Positions 23,274 through 31,689 of a DNA stretch of 34,206 nucleotides are shown piece after piece. The notes below the pieces were generated by a model, which worked only from the letters and a program-made list of their open reading frames with translations, ran no database searches and was not told where the DNA came from. A program made the translations under genes and the position numbers. Origin of the DNA: Candidatus Faecousia excrementigallinarum (GTDB lineage Bacteria; Bacillota; Clostridia; Oscillospirales; Oscillospiraceae); contig DVFK01000012.1 of assembly GCA_018713285.1 (NCBI GenBank), positions 1 through 34,206 on the forward strand, read 5' to 3'. How positions within the stretch are numbered: position 1 is the first letter of the stretch; every line of letters starts with the position of its first letter.

Positions 23274-23304
23274 TTGACCTAAAGTCAGGTTTAGGTGTTA
23301 TAGT
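23274..23304 (+). promoter_or_regulatory. MerR-type promoter and operator
   Basis: TTGACC (23274-23279) and TATAGT (23299-23304) are 19 bases apart, longer than the usual 17. Within this lies the dyad ACCTAAA (23277-23283) / TTTAGGT (23290-23296) around a 6-base centre. This is the classic MerR target layout. It drives the hydrolase operon. Confidence 0.85.
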
Positions 23305-23362
23305 ATCCTCAGTATAACACATACAACCCTGATTGACAAGACAAAACCGGAGGTAATTGATT

Positions 23363-24352
23363 ATGATGGAAGAAAAGCTGAACCTGACCCAGCAATGGGA
23401 TAAGACATTCCCCAAAAGTGATCGGGTCGATCACAAGAAGGTGACCTTCGTCACCCGCTATGGCATTACCCTTGCCGCGGACCTGTATGCCCCGAAGAAT
23501 AAAGTTGGCAAACTCCCCGGCATTGCGGTCTGCGGTCCTTTCGGCGCTGTAAAGGAGCAGTGCTCCGGCCTGTACGCCCAAACAATGGCGGAGCGCGGCT
23601 ACCTGACCATCGCCTTTGACCCGTCCTTTACCGGCGAAAGCGGCGGACAGCCCCGGTATATGGCCTCCCCCGACATCAACACGGAGGATTTCATGGCGGC
23701 CGTGGATTTTCTGAGCGTGCAGGAGAATGTGGATGCTGACAGAATCGGCATCATCGGCATCTGCGGATGGGGCGGCATGGCGCTGAATACCGCTGCCCTG
23801 GACACCCGAATCAAGGCAACCGTTGTTTCCACCATGTATGATATGTCCAGAGTCAACGCAAACGGCTATTTTGATTCCGAAGACAACGAAGAAGCACGGT
23901 TTGCCAAGAAGCAGGCCCTGAATGCCCTGCGGACCGAGGAATACAGAACCGGGAAATACTCCAGAAGCGGCGGATGCATGCCCCTGCCGGTTCCCGATGA
24001 TGTGCCGTTCTTTGTCAAAGACTACAGCGAATACTATAAGGGCAGAGCCTATCACGCCAGAAGCCTGAACTCCAACGAAGGCTGGAACAGCATCGGCTGC
24101 ATGTCCTTTATGAACCAGCCGATTTTGTGCTACAGCAAGGAAATCCGCAGCGCAGTGCTGGTTATCCACGGTGAGAAAGCCCACAGCTTCTATTTCGGCA
24201 AGGACGCCTTCCAGGCAATGGTGAAGGACAGCGCATATGCGGATAACAAGGAATTTCTGGCTATCCCCGGTGCAGTCCACACCGATCTGTACGACAACCT
24301 GGATGTGATTCCATTTGACAAAATACAAGAATTTTTCGAACAAAACATGTGA
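23363..24352 (+). CDS. Alpha/beta hydrolase, dienelactone-hydrolase-like
   Basis: A 329-residue cytosolic alpha/beta-fold hydrolase. ATG 23363 follows GGAGG by about nine bases. The fold is seen in the N-terminal strands, an oxyanion-region segment (AVCGPFGAVKEQ) and the nucleophile elbow IGICGWGGMA, where Cys replaces the usual Ser, as in dienelactone hydrolases. IRSAVLVIHGEKAHS and the late GAVHTDLYD (candidate catalytic His) fit the rest of the triad. The substrate is unknown; related genes often respond to electrophile or xenobiotic stress. First gene of the MerR-controlled operon. Confidence 0.88.
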   Translation: MMEEKLNLTQQWDKTFPKSDRVDHKKVTFVTRYGITLAADLYAPKNKVGKLPGIAVCGPFGAVKEQCSGLYAQTMAERGYLTIAFDPSFTGESGGQPRYMASPDINTEDFMAAVDFLSVQENVDADRIGIIGICGWGGMALNTAALDTRIKATVVSTMYDMSRVNANGYFDSEDNEEARFAKKQALNALRTEEYRTGKYSRSGGCMPLPVPDDVPFFVKDYSEYYKGRAYHARSLNSNEGWNSIGCMSFMNQPILCYSKEIRSAVLVIHGEKAHSFYFGKDAFQAMVKDSAYADNKEFLAIPGAVHTDLYDNLDVIPFDKIQEFFEQNM

Positions 24353-24367
24353 GGGAGGAATCCGGAT

Positions 24368-24910
24368 ATGGCAAAGAATGTATTGATTATTTCCAGCAGT
24401 CTGCGCTCCGGCAGCAACTCGGAAATTCTGGCAAAGGAATGCGAACGGGGCGCCCGGGATGCCGGTCACCATGTGCAGATGATTTCCCTGAAGGGGAAAA
24501 AGATTTCGTTCTGCATCGGATGCCTGTCCTGCCAGCGCACCGGCACCTGCGTCCTCAAGGATGATGCAGCCCAGATTATGGAGCAAGTACGCAGTGCCCA
24601 GGTGATTGTGTTCGCAACACCCATCTACTATTATGAGATGAGCGGACAGCTGAAAACCCTGTTGGACCGGATGAATCCCCTTTATACTGCGGACTATGCC
24701 TTCCGGGACATCTATCTGATTGCCACCGCAGCGGAAGCAGAGGAAACTGCCTTTGACAAGGCATACAACGGTCTGCAAGGCTGGGTTGACTGCTTTGAGA
24801 AGGCTTCTCTGAAAGGGATTGTCACCGGCGCCGGGATTGCCGATGCCAAGGATGCCCCCAATCATGATGACGTGATGAAGAAGGCCTACGATCTGGGCAG
24901 AGGGTTGTAA
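24368..24910 (+). CDS. Flavodoxin-fold NAD(P)H-dependent reductase
   Basis: A 180-residue flavodoxin-like protein. The FMN phosphate loop is SSSLRSGSNSEILAKE (about residues 9-24) and the second flavin loop FATPIYYYEMSGQLKTLLDR. A CIGCLSCQRTGTC cluster near residues 49-61 resembles the iron-sulfur-flavoprotein/NADPH-dependent FMN reductase group; whether it holds a cluster is unknown. It probably reduces a small molecule such as a quinone or nitro compound. It starts 15 bases after the hydrolase gene with GGGAGG upstream, so the two are co-transcribed. Confidence 0.9.
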   Translation: MAKNVLIISSSLRSGSNSEILAKECERGARDAGHHVQMISLKGKKISFCIGCLSCQRTGTCVLKDDAAQIMEQVRSAQVIVFATPIYYYEMSGQLKTLLDRMNPLYTADYAFRDIYLIATAAEAEETAFDKAYNGLQGWVDCFEKASLKGIVTGAGIADAKDAPNHDDVMKKAYDLGRGL

Positions 24911-24913
24911 GCA

Positions 24914-25384
24914 TTGAAAAAACGAATTGCCATTATGCTGTGCCTTGCCTTTGTCTGCTGCGCCGGTGGATGCGAAAAGGAAACGGCGCAAAGCACTGCG
25001 CCGAGCACAGAAACAGAAGTTCAGGAAGAGGAAGCGGTAACGATGAAACTGTATATTAACGATACGGAAGTTCCCGTTGTCTGGGAAAACAACGCAGCCG
25101 TGGAAGCACTGGCTGCAGAAGCCGGAAAGGGAGATATTGTGGTAAAGATGTCCATGTACGGCGGCAATGAGCAGTTTGGCCCTCTCGGCAAAAGCTATCC
25201 CGCAAACAACCGGCAGGTGACTACAAGCAACGGGGACATTGTTCTTTTTAATAACGACCAGATTGTGGTATTCTACGGTTCCAACACCTGGTCCTATACC
25301 AGACTGGGGAAGATGGCGCTGCCTGAGGAGGAAGTGACAGAGCTGCTGTCCAACGGCGATATTACCCTGCGTCTGGCAAGATAG
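24914..25384 (+). CDS. Lipoprotein with cyclophilin-like domain
   Basis: A 156-residue lipoprotein starting at TTG 24914, three bases after the reductase stop; AGAGGG lies about nine bases upstream. The signal ends in a CCAGGC lipobox-like region with Cys20, followed by a Ser/Thr/Glu linker. The C-terminal domain (about 42-156), with MKLYINDTEVPVVW, the middle YGGNEQFGPLG segment and NGDIVLFNNDQIVVFYGSN, fits the cyclophilin-like small domain found beside flavodoxins in Firmicutes. Its ligand is unknown. It would place a binding domain outside the membrane in an otherwise cytosolic redox operon. Confidence 0.8.
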   Translation: MKKRIAIMLCLAFVCCAGGCEKETAQSTAPSTETEVQEEEAVTMKLYINDTEVPVVWENNAAVEALAAEAGKGDIVVKMSMYGGNEQFGPLGKSYPANNRQVTTSNGDIVLFNNDQIVVFYGSNTWSYTRLGKMALPEEEVTELLSNGDITLRLAR

Positions 25385-25399
25385 GTGGAGGACAGAACA

Positions 25400-26233
25400 A
25401 TGAGAACAATCGAAAATCAAACCTTTGACGCGGAGCGTGCCCTATATGGAAGCCGGGACCTCTGTGTCCGTAACTGCCGCTTTGACGGTCCCGCCGACGG
25501 AGAAAGTGCCTTCAAAGAATGCCGGGATATTGCCGCAGAAAACTGCTTTTTTAACCTGCGCTATCCCTTCTGGCATGACCATGGCCTGCGTATTCAGGAT
25601 TCTGAAATGACGCCGTTGTGCCGGGCTGCATTGTGGTACTCCGATCATATTCAGATCACCGGCTGTAAACTCCACGGAATCAAAGCGCTCAGAGAATGTG
25701 CGGATGTGGATATTCAGAACTGTGATATCATCTCCCCGGAATTCGGCTGGTCCACCAGAGGCATCCGCATGGAGGACACCAAAGCTGTCAGCGAGTATTT
25801 TATGATGCGCTCCGAGAATCTGATTTTCACAGGTGTGGATTTCACAGGAAAATACGCCTTTCAGTACATCAAAAACGCCGTCTTTGAAAACTGTGTGCTG
25901 GACACAAAGGACGCTTTCTGGCACGGTGAGAACATCACGGTGAAAAACTGTGTGGTAAAGGGTGAGTATCTGGCGTGGTATTCCAATGGTCTGACCTTCA
26001 TCAACTGCAAGATCATTGGAATCCAGCCCCTGTGCTACTGCAAAAATCTACAGCTGATAGACTGTGAAATGATTGGCACGGATCTTGCTTTTGAGAAATC
26101 CGAAGTGAATGCGGTGATTACCACAAAAGTGGACAGCATTAAAAATCCCCGTTCCGGACGGATTCAGGTCCCCGCCGTGGGCGAACTGGTCTGGGACGAC
26201 CCGGACGCAAAAGGCGAAGTCATTGTGGGATAA
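25400..26233 (+). CDS. DUF3737 right-handed beta-helix protein
   Basis: A 277-residue protein of the DUF3737 type. I start at ATG 25400, seven bases after GGAGGAC; GTG 25385 directly abuts the previous stop. The sequence is a series of short repeats with Cys or Asn at turns (VRNCRFDGP, AENCFFNL, ITGCKLHG, IQNCDIIS, FENCVLDT, VKNCVVKG, FINCKIIG, LIDCEMIG), the signature of a parallel beta-helix like pectate lyases. No catalytic site can be named and no export signal is present. It is the last gene of the MerR operon and is followed by a bidirectional terminator. Confidence 0.88.
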   Translation: MRTIENQTFDAERALYGSRDLCVRNCRFDGPADGESAFKECRDIAAENCFFNLRYPFWHDHGLRIQDSEMTPLCRAALWYSDHIQITGCKLHGIKALRECADVDIQNCDIISPEFGWSTRGIRMEDTKAVSEYFMMRSENLIFTGVDFTGKYAFQYIKNAVFENCVLDTKDAFWHGENITVKNCVVKGEYLAWYSNGLTFINCKIIGIQPLCYCKNLQLIDCEMIGTDLAFEKSEVNAVITTKVDSIKNPRSGRIQVPAVGELVWDDPDAKGEVIVG

Positions 26234-26291
26234 TGCAAGCTCTACGACAAGCGTCTATGTTTGACTGATTCATGATTTTACCGCATTCGAT

Positions 26292-26332
26292 CAAAAAAGG
26301 TCAGCCCCAGTATCTGGGGCTGACCTTTTTTG
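26292..26332. terminator. Bidirectional terminator between the DUF3737 and DUF1349 genes
   Basis: AAAAAAGGTCAGCCCCAG pairs with CTGGGGCTGACCTTTTTT, a near-perfect 18-bp stem with a short loop, giving T runs on both strands for the two converging genes. Confidence 0.92.
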
Positions 26333-26349
26333 TAATTTGTTTTACCGGT

Positions 26350-26958
26350 TTAAGTTTCGTCGGGTGCCTGACCATCGTGGGCCAGCCACTGGCACGGCGT
26401 GATTTCCATGTGAGTAAAGGTCGCCTTGAAGGAAGAATCCTCCGGGCTGCAGGCATAGATGCCGAACTGGATTTCTCCGCTTGCTTTTGCCATGTGGCAG
26501 ATCCGCATCTGCTTGAAATGAACCCCGTCTTCGGAACATTCCAGACAAAAATCATCTTCCCGCCTGCTGAAGCGATACCACATGGATTGAATGCCTGCGT
26601 CAATTTCCGTCGTTGCCCAATCGGAATAACCTTCGTTGGTCACCACGCTCCCCAGATGCTGAAACACCTCATTTTCATACTCAATAGAGGCTTTCAGCCA
26701 ATTTTCGCTGTCCAGATACATGACGACACCACATTGATCAAAACGGCGCTTGCTTTCAAATTCCGTTTTGACCACGAAGGAGAAAAACGGTTCCGAAGAT
26801 TTGATTTGCAGCACGGGTGCATTGTCATTGCGGAAGTGGTAGTAGGTTCTCTGCCAAAGGTCTGTGTGCGGCGCCGTGGTAATTTCGATACTGTCCTCTT
26901 CTATTGAGAAATTTGCAGGCTGCCGAGTCCATTTCCACTGGTTCTTATCAATCTTCAT
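26350..26958 (-). CDS. DUF1349 concanavalin-like protein
   Basis: A 202-residue cytosolic protein. ATG 26958 is preceded by GGGGAGG about ten bases upstream; the frame is open further but without a start signal. The sequence is a beta-sandwich of the DUF1349 (YkrA-like, concanavalin A-like) family: DLWQRTYYHFRNDNAP, FSFVVKTEFES, DQCGVVMYLDSENWLKASIEYENE and GEIQFGIYACSPEDSSF are characteristic. Such proteins are thought to bind carbohydrate, but no enzyme activity is established. It is a single-gene unit sharing a terminator with the MerR operon. Confidence 0.88.
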   Translation of the reverse strand: MKIDKNQWKWTRQPANFSIEEDSIEITTAPHTDLWQRTYYHFRNDNAPVLQIKSSEPFFSFVVKTEFESKRRFDQCGVVMYLDSENWLKASIEYENEVFQHLGSVVTNEGYSDWATTEIDAGIQSMWYRFSRREDDFCLECSEDGVHFKQMRICHMAKASGEIQFGIYACSPEDSSFKATFTHMEITPCQWLAHDGQAPDET

Positions 26959-27690
26959 TTGTTCGTGCCTCCCCTTTCGTTCCTGATTCCATGCTTGTTT
27001 TTTATCATTATAGGCCGGAGCCGGAACCCTGTCAATCTGCTTTATCCCTTCGATGTATAAACCTGCCGGTATTTGGCTGGGACCAGATGTCCGAGCATAA
27101 TGAAGCATTCCATATTGTAAAACTGCCGGCACTTTGAAAATCCTCTGCCGTCAAAACCTGTGACGCCGCAAACAAAAAAGGGGCTGCGGGTTACCCCTCT
27201 GCGGCAAACGGATTTCCCGCAATGTCTGCGCACCAGCCAGACAGGCGTGTAAAAAAACTAATGGCCATAATCGCACAGATGAAACAAGAAATTGCGTCGC
27301 AGAATAAAAATGGAAAGCAGGCATAGCAGATACAGGTTGACACGGCTAACGCATGTCGCATAGCACAATGACACTGGTGGAAGACTGGTCCAAGGACAAA
27401 TCAGCAGAGGCTCACGTCAAATATGTCCCCACACGGTCTGGCGTGCCAGCATATGGGGCACGATGAGTTCGTACGGAAAACGTGAAGTAAGAGTGACTGC
27501 GTAAGAGCCCTGCAGCGCAGGCTTTCTAAATCGTTCTGGGCAGCGATATAGAATTAGTGTTTAAATCTGTTTTCGGTGACCTTCCCAGGATACACCAGCT
27601 TTGGAACAGAGGAGCTAACCCAGGAAGCGTTGGCAGAATTGGCGGACATAGGTCAAAATTGTAATGATTCTTACCCAAAATGCAAAGTCT
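26959..27690. other. Gene-poor stretch with decayed ORFs
   Basis: No complete gene is seen in about 730 bases. Plus-strand short frames at 27261-27326 (M-A-I-I-A-Q-M) and 27368-27466 (31 codons starting M-T-L-V-E-D-W) end quickly and lack ribosome sites. Another frame at 27558-27740 (SFGTEELTQEALAELADIG) reads like real protein but runs through a hairpin. None is recognised. The stretch contains repeat copy R1 at its left part. It looks like the remains of an old insertion, with lower coding quality than its surroundings. Confidence 0.5.
27146..27205. repeat. Imperfect direct repeat R1
   Basis: Begins TGCCGTCAAAACCTG, identical to the start of R2 at 28728, then continues at roughly three-quarters identity through AAACAAA(A/G)AAG and GGGCTGCGGG into a hairpin-like end. 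R1 and R2 lie 1582 bases apart in the same orientation around the DUF3021/LytTR module. Confidence 0.65.
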
Positions 27691-27717
27691 GGCCGGTTCC
27701 GTTTCTTGGAACCGGCC
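27691..27717 (-). terminator. Terminator after the DUF3021 gene
   Basis: GGCCGGTTCC (27691-27700) pairs perfectly with GGAACCGGCC (27708-27717), 7-base loop; on the minus strand AGACTTT follows. It lies 22 bases after the DUF3021 stop. Confidence 0.65.
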
Positions 27718-27739
27718 GTATTGCCGAACTCCGTACAGC

Positions 27740-28138
27740 TCACTTCTTCTCCAATGCACGGTTTACTTTTTTCTCCTCCCATTTGGTGCAGCCATAAAAA
27801 AAGCCCAAAACCACCAGATACACCACAGCGAATACCGGCAAGATTGCCACAAGAATCTGACCAAGGCTTTGGACATATCCGCAAAACATCGCAGCCCCTA
27901 CAGTAATGGAGGCACAGCACAGGCAATGCAGTCCCAGGATCGCTGGTATTCCCATAGACTCCTCTTTCCGAAACAGCAAATAAGAAACCAGGCCGCAGAG
28001 AGCCGAAGCAACCGCCCAGGTCAGAAACTCTCGAATCACAGGGTTGAAGCCACCGATTGCCGCCATACAAGTCAGCGTAACGGGAAAGCCAACGCCCATT
28101 CCCGTAATCATAGATTGGATAACAGATGTTTTTTTCAT
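27740..28138 (-). CDS. DUF3021 membrane protein
   Basis: A 132-residue membrane protein with four helices (about residues 10-30, 40-58, 66-86 and 95-115) and a Lys/Glu-rich tail, matching the DUF3021 family. Members are nearly always encoded just after a LytTR-type DNA-binding protein, as here, and are thought to control it at the membrane. AGGAGG precedes ATG 28138. Only 12 bases separate it from the LytTR gene, so the pair is an operon. The target genes are unknown; no ABC transporter, a frequent companion, follows. Confidence 0.85.
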   Translation of the reverse strand: MKKTSVIQSMITGMGVGFPVTLTCMAAIGGFNPVIREFLTWAVASALCGLVSYLLFRKEESMGIPAILGLHCLCCASITVGAAMFCGYVQSLGQILVAILPVFAVVYLVVLGFFYGCTKWEEKKVNRALEKK

Positions 28139-28150
28139 AACAGATACCTC

Positions 28151-28588
28151 CTAAATTTTATCTTTAAATTCTTTGAAATACTTTCTGGAAATGGTCAGAG
28201 ATTCCTTGCGATTTTTCAGCTTCAGACGGTAATTTCCACTGAATTCTGCCTGAATGGAGCGGACACAGTTGATATTCACAAGGACGCTTTTGTTGATCTG
28301 GGCAAAGTTCCGGGATGGTAGTTGCTCCTTTAGTTCATAGAGTTTTTGCCTGGCTTCGTAAGTGTCGCTTTTTGTATAGACCAAGATCTTGTTTGCGCTG
28401 GTTTCGATGAAAACAATGTCACTGTAATCCAGAATGACCTGCTCCTCTTCAGCGAATACCATCAATTTGCTCCGATTTTCCTTTTGATTCAGAAACTGAA
28501 GCACAGAGAGGATTTGTGGATCTGTAACGTTTCCCCGGATGATGATTTCGACTTCCGGCAAATCAGCAGGCTCCATGGTGATTTTCAT
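28151..28588 (-). CDS. LytTR-domain transcriptional regulator
   Basis: A 145-residue regulator. Residues 1-45 form a small N-terminal domain without a phospho-acceptor, and 46-145 form the LytTR DNA-binding fold: DYSDIVFIETSANKILVYTKSDTYEARQKLYELKEQLP, then FAQINKSVLVNINCVRSIQ and the final ESLTISRKYFKEFKDK, all typical. AAGGGAG lies nine bases upstream of ATG 28588. It pairs with the DUF3021 gene, so its activity is probably set by that membrane partner rather than by a kinase. A short upstream frame overlaps its start (ATGA). Confidence 0.9.
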   Translation of the reverse strand: MKITMEPADLPEVEIIIRGNVTDPQILSVLQFLNQKENRSKLMVFAEEEQVILDYSDIVFIETSANKILVYTKSDTYEARQKLYELKEQLPSRNFAQINKSVLVNINCVRSIQAEFSGNYRLKLKNRKESLTISRKYFKEFKDKI

Positions 28589-28689
28589 TTACCCAACTCC
28601 CTTCGGATGATGTCCTCAAGAACTGGCATTATTGTAATACAGGACTGGAAATTTGTCACAGTATTTGCGGTCAGTGGTCGGTTTTTCAT
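28585..28689 (-). CDS. Possible 34-residue ORF coupled to the LytTR gene
   Basis: ATG 28689 opens 34 codons ending in a TGA that overlaps the LytTR ATG (ATGA), the layout of translational coupling. No ribosome site precedes it. The same frame stays open upstream into repeat R2 (FFVYSGAGFDG), so it may be the tail of a lost gene rather than a real leader. Confidence 0.3.
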   Translation of the reverse strand: MKNRPLTANTVTNFQSCITIMPVLEDIIRRELGK

Positions 28690-28727
28690 GATAACACGCA
28701 AAAATCCACCCCCAACCAGATCTTTGA

Positions 28728-28793
28728 TGCCGTCAAAACCTGCTCCGCTGTAAACAAAGAAGACGGGCTGCGGGGAATCCCCCGCAGCCCGAA
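28728..28793. repeat. Imperfect direct repeat R2
   Basis: Second copy of the repeat seen at 27146: identical TGCCGTCAAAACCTG, then related AAACAAAGAAG and GGGCTGCGGG, ending in a perfect hairpin. On the minus strand both copies read F-F-V-x-x-G then GFDG. They bracket the gene-poor stretch and the DUF3021/LytTR pair. Confidence 0.65.
28752..28791 (-). terminator. Terminator hairpin in R2, downstream of kdpC
   Basis: Perfect 12-bp stem CGGGCTGCGGGG (28764-28775) / CCCCGCAGCCCG (28780-28791), loop AATC. The minus strand continues TCTTCTTTGTTT. It is the only terminator after kdpC, 160 bases downstream of its stop. Confidence 0.8.
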
Positions 28794-28953
28794 AAGCGAC
28801 AATTTATATGTGGTCAAAACTACTTTTCCTTCCCTCCCAATCGTTACTCAGCGGATAGAAGCGCAGCTTCCTGTACGATTCTGGTTCATAAGGCCAGAAT
28901 ATGCCACACCCTAAACAAAGGAACAAACGTTCATGGATTTTCAGCCCAGTATT

Positions 28954-29607
28954 CTAGAGAATTCCCATGCACTTGGCAATCTCTACATTCACTTGCAGGA
29001 CATTCACTGTCTCTTCTCCGAAAATGCCCAGCAATTTTCCTGTGGTATGGTTCTGGATAATCTCCTGCACCTTGTCTTCTGTCAGGCCAGAAGCCTGCGC
29101 AATTCTTGGTACCTGAATTTGCGCCGCCATGGGAGAAATATGCGGGTCCAGCCCGGAGCCTGATGCGGTGAGCAAATCCGTGGGAATCTCTTCCCGCTCT
29201 ACCTCAGGGTTTTTCTCCAGGAAATTCTGAATATCTGCTTCCACCCGCTCAGCCAACGCCGGATTGGAAGGGCCATAGTTTTGGGAGCCGGAAGCCAGTC
29301 CGCCAAACGTTGTACCGTCCAGATAGTACCGCTGCCCGTCTTCCGTCTCGGTATAGACATTGTAGTGGTAAGCGGAAGGACGGCTCCACAGGAAATAATC
29401 CTCCGTGAATTCCTGTCCCACGGAAACCGAGCCTACCGTTTTTCCGTCAACCGTGATCAGATTTCCGGAAGCCTGCTGCGGGAAAAGCAGTGCGGAAAGT
29501 CCAGTGAGCAGCAAAGGGAAACCCAAGCCGCAGACCAGCATCAAAATCACAGTAACCATAACCATCTGGCGCAAGCTTTTCCAAAAACCACTTTGGGATT
29601 CTTTCAT
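28954..29607 (-). CDS. kdpC: Potassium-transporting ATPase subunit KdpC
   Basis: A 217-residue KdpC, the membrane-anchored subunit that stabilises the KdpFABC pump. I start at ATG 29607; an ATG 12 bases upstream touches the AGGAAGG ribosome site and cannot use it. The single N-terminal helix is about residues 13-38. The soluble domain has EDYFLWSRPSA, GSQNYGPSNPAL, LLTASGSGLDPHISP and late GIFGEETVNVLQVNVEI, all conserved. It is a little longer than the E. coli protein because of an insert between SRPSA and GSQNYGPSNP. It follows kdpB after 18 bases. Confidence 0.96.
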   Translation of the reverse strand: MKESQSGFWKSLRQMVMVTVILMLVCGLGFPLLLTGLSALLFPQQASGNLITVDGKTVGSVSVGQEFTEDYFLWSRPSAYHYNVYTETEDGQRYYLDGTTFGGLASGSQNYGPSNPALAERVEADIQNFLEKNPEVEREEIPTDLLTASGSGLDPHISPMAAQIQVPRIAQASGLTEDKVQEIIQNHTTGKLLGIFGEETVNVLQVNVEIAKCMGIL

Positions 29608-29625
29608 AATAATCAGCATCCTTCC

Positions 29626-31677
29626 TTAAAGAACGAGAGTCAACATGGGATTGATCAGCATATCAATCAGCTTGATGCCGATAAAAGGCGTAATCACACC
29701 TCCAACGCCAAAAATCAGCATATTTCTTGCCAGCAGTTTACCCGAAGACATGGGACGATATTTCACGCCTTTCATGGCCAGGGGAATCAGGCAGGGAATG
29801 ATGATCGCATTGAAAATCAGGGCGGACAAAATCGCACTGTTCGGCGTTGCCAGGCCCATCAGATTCAGAACCTGAAGCTGCGGAATTGCCGCCTGGAACA
29901 TAGCCGGAATGATGGCAAAATACTTGGCAATGTCATTGGCAATGGAAAAGGTAGTCAGGCTGCCACGGGTAATCAGCAGCTGCTTGCCGATTTCCACCAC
30001 TTCCAGGATCTTCGTCGGATCACTGTCCAGGTCAACCATGTTGGCCGCTTCTTTTGCGGCGGTGGTGCCGGAGTTCATGGCAAGGCCCACATTGGCCTGT
30101 GCCAAAGCCGGAGCGTCGTTGGTACCGTCGCCGGTCATGGCAACAATTTTTCCTGCCGCCTGTTCCTTCTTGATGACATCAATTTTATCTTCCGGTTTAC
30201 ACTCGGCAATGAACCCGTCCACACCCGCTTCCTTGGCAATGGTGGCAGCGGTAAGCGGATTGTCGCCGGTACACATAATGGTCTTGATGCCCATGGCCCG
30301 CAGACGGGCAAACCGTTCCACCATGCCCGGCTTCACGGTGTCCTTCAGGTAGATCACGCCCAAAATCCGGTTATTTTCACAGACCGTCAGCGGGGTGCCG
30401 CCCAGGCTGGAAACGGTGTCTACCTGTGTCTGCAAATCCTTGGGAATGGAACCGCCCAATCTCTTGACATACTGGGCAATGGCCTCCGCCGCACCTTTGC
30501 GGATTTTTCTGCCGTCAGGAAGATCCACGCCGCTCATACGGGTCTGGGCAGTAAACTCGATGTAAGCAGCGCCAGGTACTTCTTCACTGGTATCCCCCAG
30601 CCGGCGAGCCAGATCCAGCGTGGACTTTCCTTCCGGAGTGTCATCCCGCAGGCTGGTCAAAGCCGCACAGCGGATCAAGTCACTGCGGTTGGTGCCACCC
30701 ACAGGCAGGAAGTCGGAGGCCAGACGGTTGCCAAAAGTAATGGTGCCGGTTTTGTCCAGGATCATGGTATCCACATCGCCGCAGGCTTCCACAGCCTTGC
30801 CGGACATGGCAATGACATTGAAGCGGGTCACTCGGTCCATACCGGCGATGCCGATGGCAGACAGCAGGCCGCCAATGGTGGTGGGAATCAAGCATACCGT
30901 CAGTGCAATCAGGGTAGAGGTTTGAAGCTGTACACCGGAATAAAGGCCGATGGGATACAGCGTTACGATTACAATCAGGAAAATAATGGTCAGCGATACC
31001 AACAGGGTATTCAGTGCAATCTCGTTGGGCGTCTTCTTCCGGGAAGCGCCTTCCACCAGGGAGATCATCCGATCCAGGAAGCTGTTGCCCGGATCTGATG
31101 TTATCTGAATTTTCAGCCAATCGGATACCACAGTCGTCCCCCCTGTGACGGAGCAGAAGTCACCGCCGGATTCCCGCACCACCGGCGCGGACTCTCCGGT
31201 AATGGCAGACTCATCCACAGACGCAACGCCCTCGATGACTTCCCCGTCACCGGGAATGATTTCTCCGGCATACACCATCACCACGTCACCCTTGCGCAGT
31301 TCGCTGGAAAACACGGTGGTTTCCGTCCCATCGTCAGCGATCCGGCGTGCCTGGGTATCTTTCTGGGTCTTTTTCAGGCTGGCTGCCTGGGCTTTGCCCC
31401 GGCCTTCCGCCACAGACTCCGCAAAGTTCGCAAACAGGACCGTGACAAACAGCACCCCGCAGACAATGATGTTGTACGTCCGCAGATTTGTGCCCTGCGC
31501 CACATCCCCAAACAGATTCGGGAAGAAGGACAGCAGCAGTGTTATGACGCAGCCCACTTCTACGACAAACATCACCGGATTTTTCATCATGTACAAAGGG
31601 TTCAATTTGGAAAAGGAACCAATAATCGCCTGGCGGAAGATGCTGGGCGTCATTAATTTTTGATTTTTCTTGCTCAT
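29626..31677 (-). CDS. kdpB: Potassium-transporting P-type ATPase subunit KdpB
   Basis: A 683-residue P-type ATPase subunit that uses ATP to drive K+ uptake. The actuator motif TGES is at 160-163; Ser163 corresponds to the serine that is phosphorylated to inhibit the E. coli pump. The phosphorylation site is DKTGT with Asp308. [12 protein letters not shown] marks the hinge of the P domain. Seven membrane helices are predicted, and length matches the family. TAAGGAGG precedes ATG 31677, 12 bases after kdpA. Confidence 0.98.
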   Translation of the reverse strand: MSKKNQKLMTPSIFRQAIIGSFSKLNPLYMMKNPVMFVVEVGCVITLLLSFFPNLFGDVAQGTNLRTYNIIVCGVLFVTVLFANFAESVAEGRGKAQAASLKKTQKDTQARRIADDGTETTVFSSELRKGDVVMVYAGEIIPGDGEVIEGVASVDESAITGESAPVVRESGGDFCSVTGGTTVVSDWLKIQITSDPGNSFLDRMISLVEGASRKKTPNEIALNTLLVSLTIIFLIVIVTLYPIGLYSGVQLQTSTLIALTVCLIPTTIGGLLSAIGIAGMDRVTRFNVIAMSGKAVEACGDVDTMILDKTGTITFGNRLASDFLPVGGTNRSDLIRCAALTSLRDDTPEGKSTLDLARRLGDTSEEVPGAAYIEFTAQTRMSGVDLPDGRKIRKGAAEAIAQYVKRLGGSIPKDLQTQVDTVSSLGGTPLTVCENNRILGVIYLKDTVKPGMVERFARLRAMGIKTIMCTGDNPLTAATIAKEAGVDGFIAECKPEDKIDVIKKEQAAGKIVAMTGDGTNDAPALAQANVGLAMNSGTTAAKEAANMVDLDSDPTKILEVVEIGKQLLITRGSLTTFSIANDIAKYFAIIPAMFQAAIPQLQVLNLMGLATPNSAILSALIFNAIIIPCLIPLAMKGVKYRPMSSGKLLARNMLIFGVGGVITPFIGIKLIDMLINPMLTLVL

Positions 31678-31689
31678 AACGTTTCCTCC

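Noticed and set aside
27260..27560. Group II intron or structured RNA remnant
   Set aside because: GTACGG-like and GTGCC-like bits were seen, but no domain V hairpin, intron boundary pair or reverse transcriptase could be found.
27558..27740. Plus-strand ORF containing SFGTEELTQEALAELADIG as a Cys-containing peptide gene
   Set aside because: It runs through the terminator hairpin of the convergent DUF3021 gene, has no ribosome site and no partner genes; treated as remnant.
29608..29619. ATG 29619 as the kdpC start
   Set aside because: It directly abuts the AGGAAGG ribosome site, leaving no spacing; ATG 29607 gives a workable distance and a normal N-terminus.
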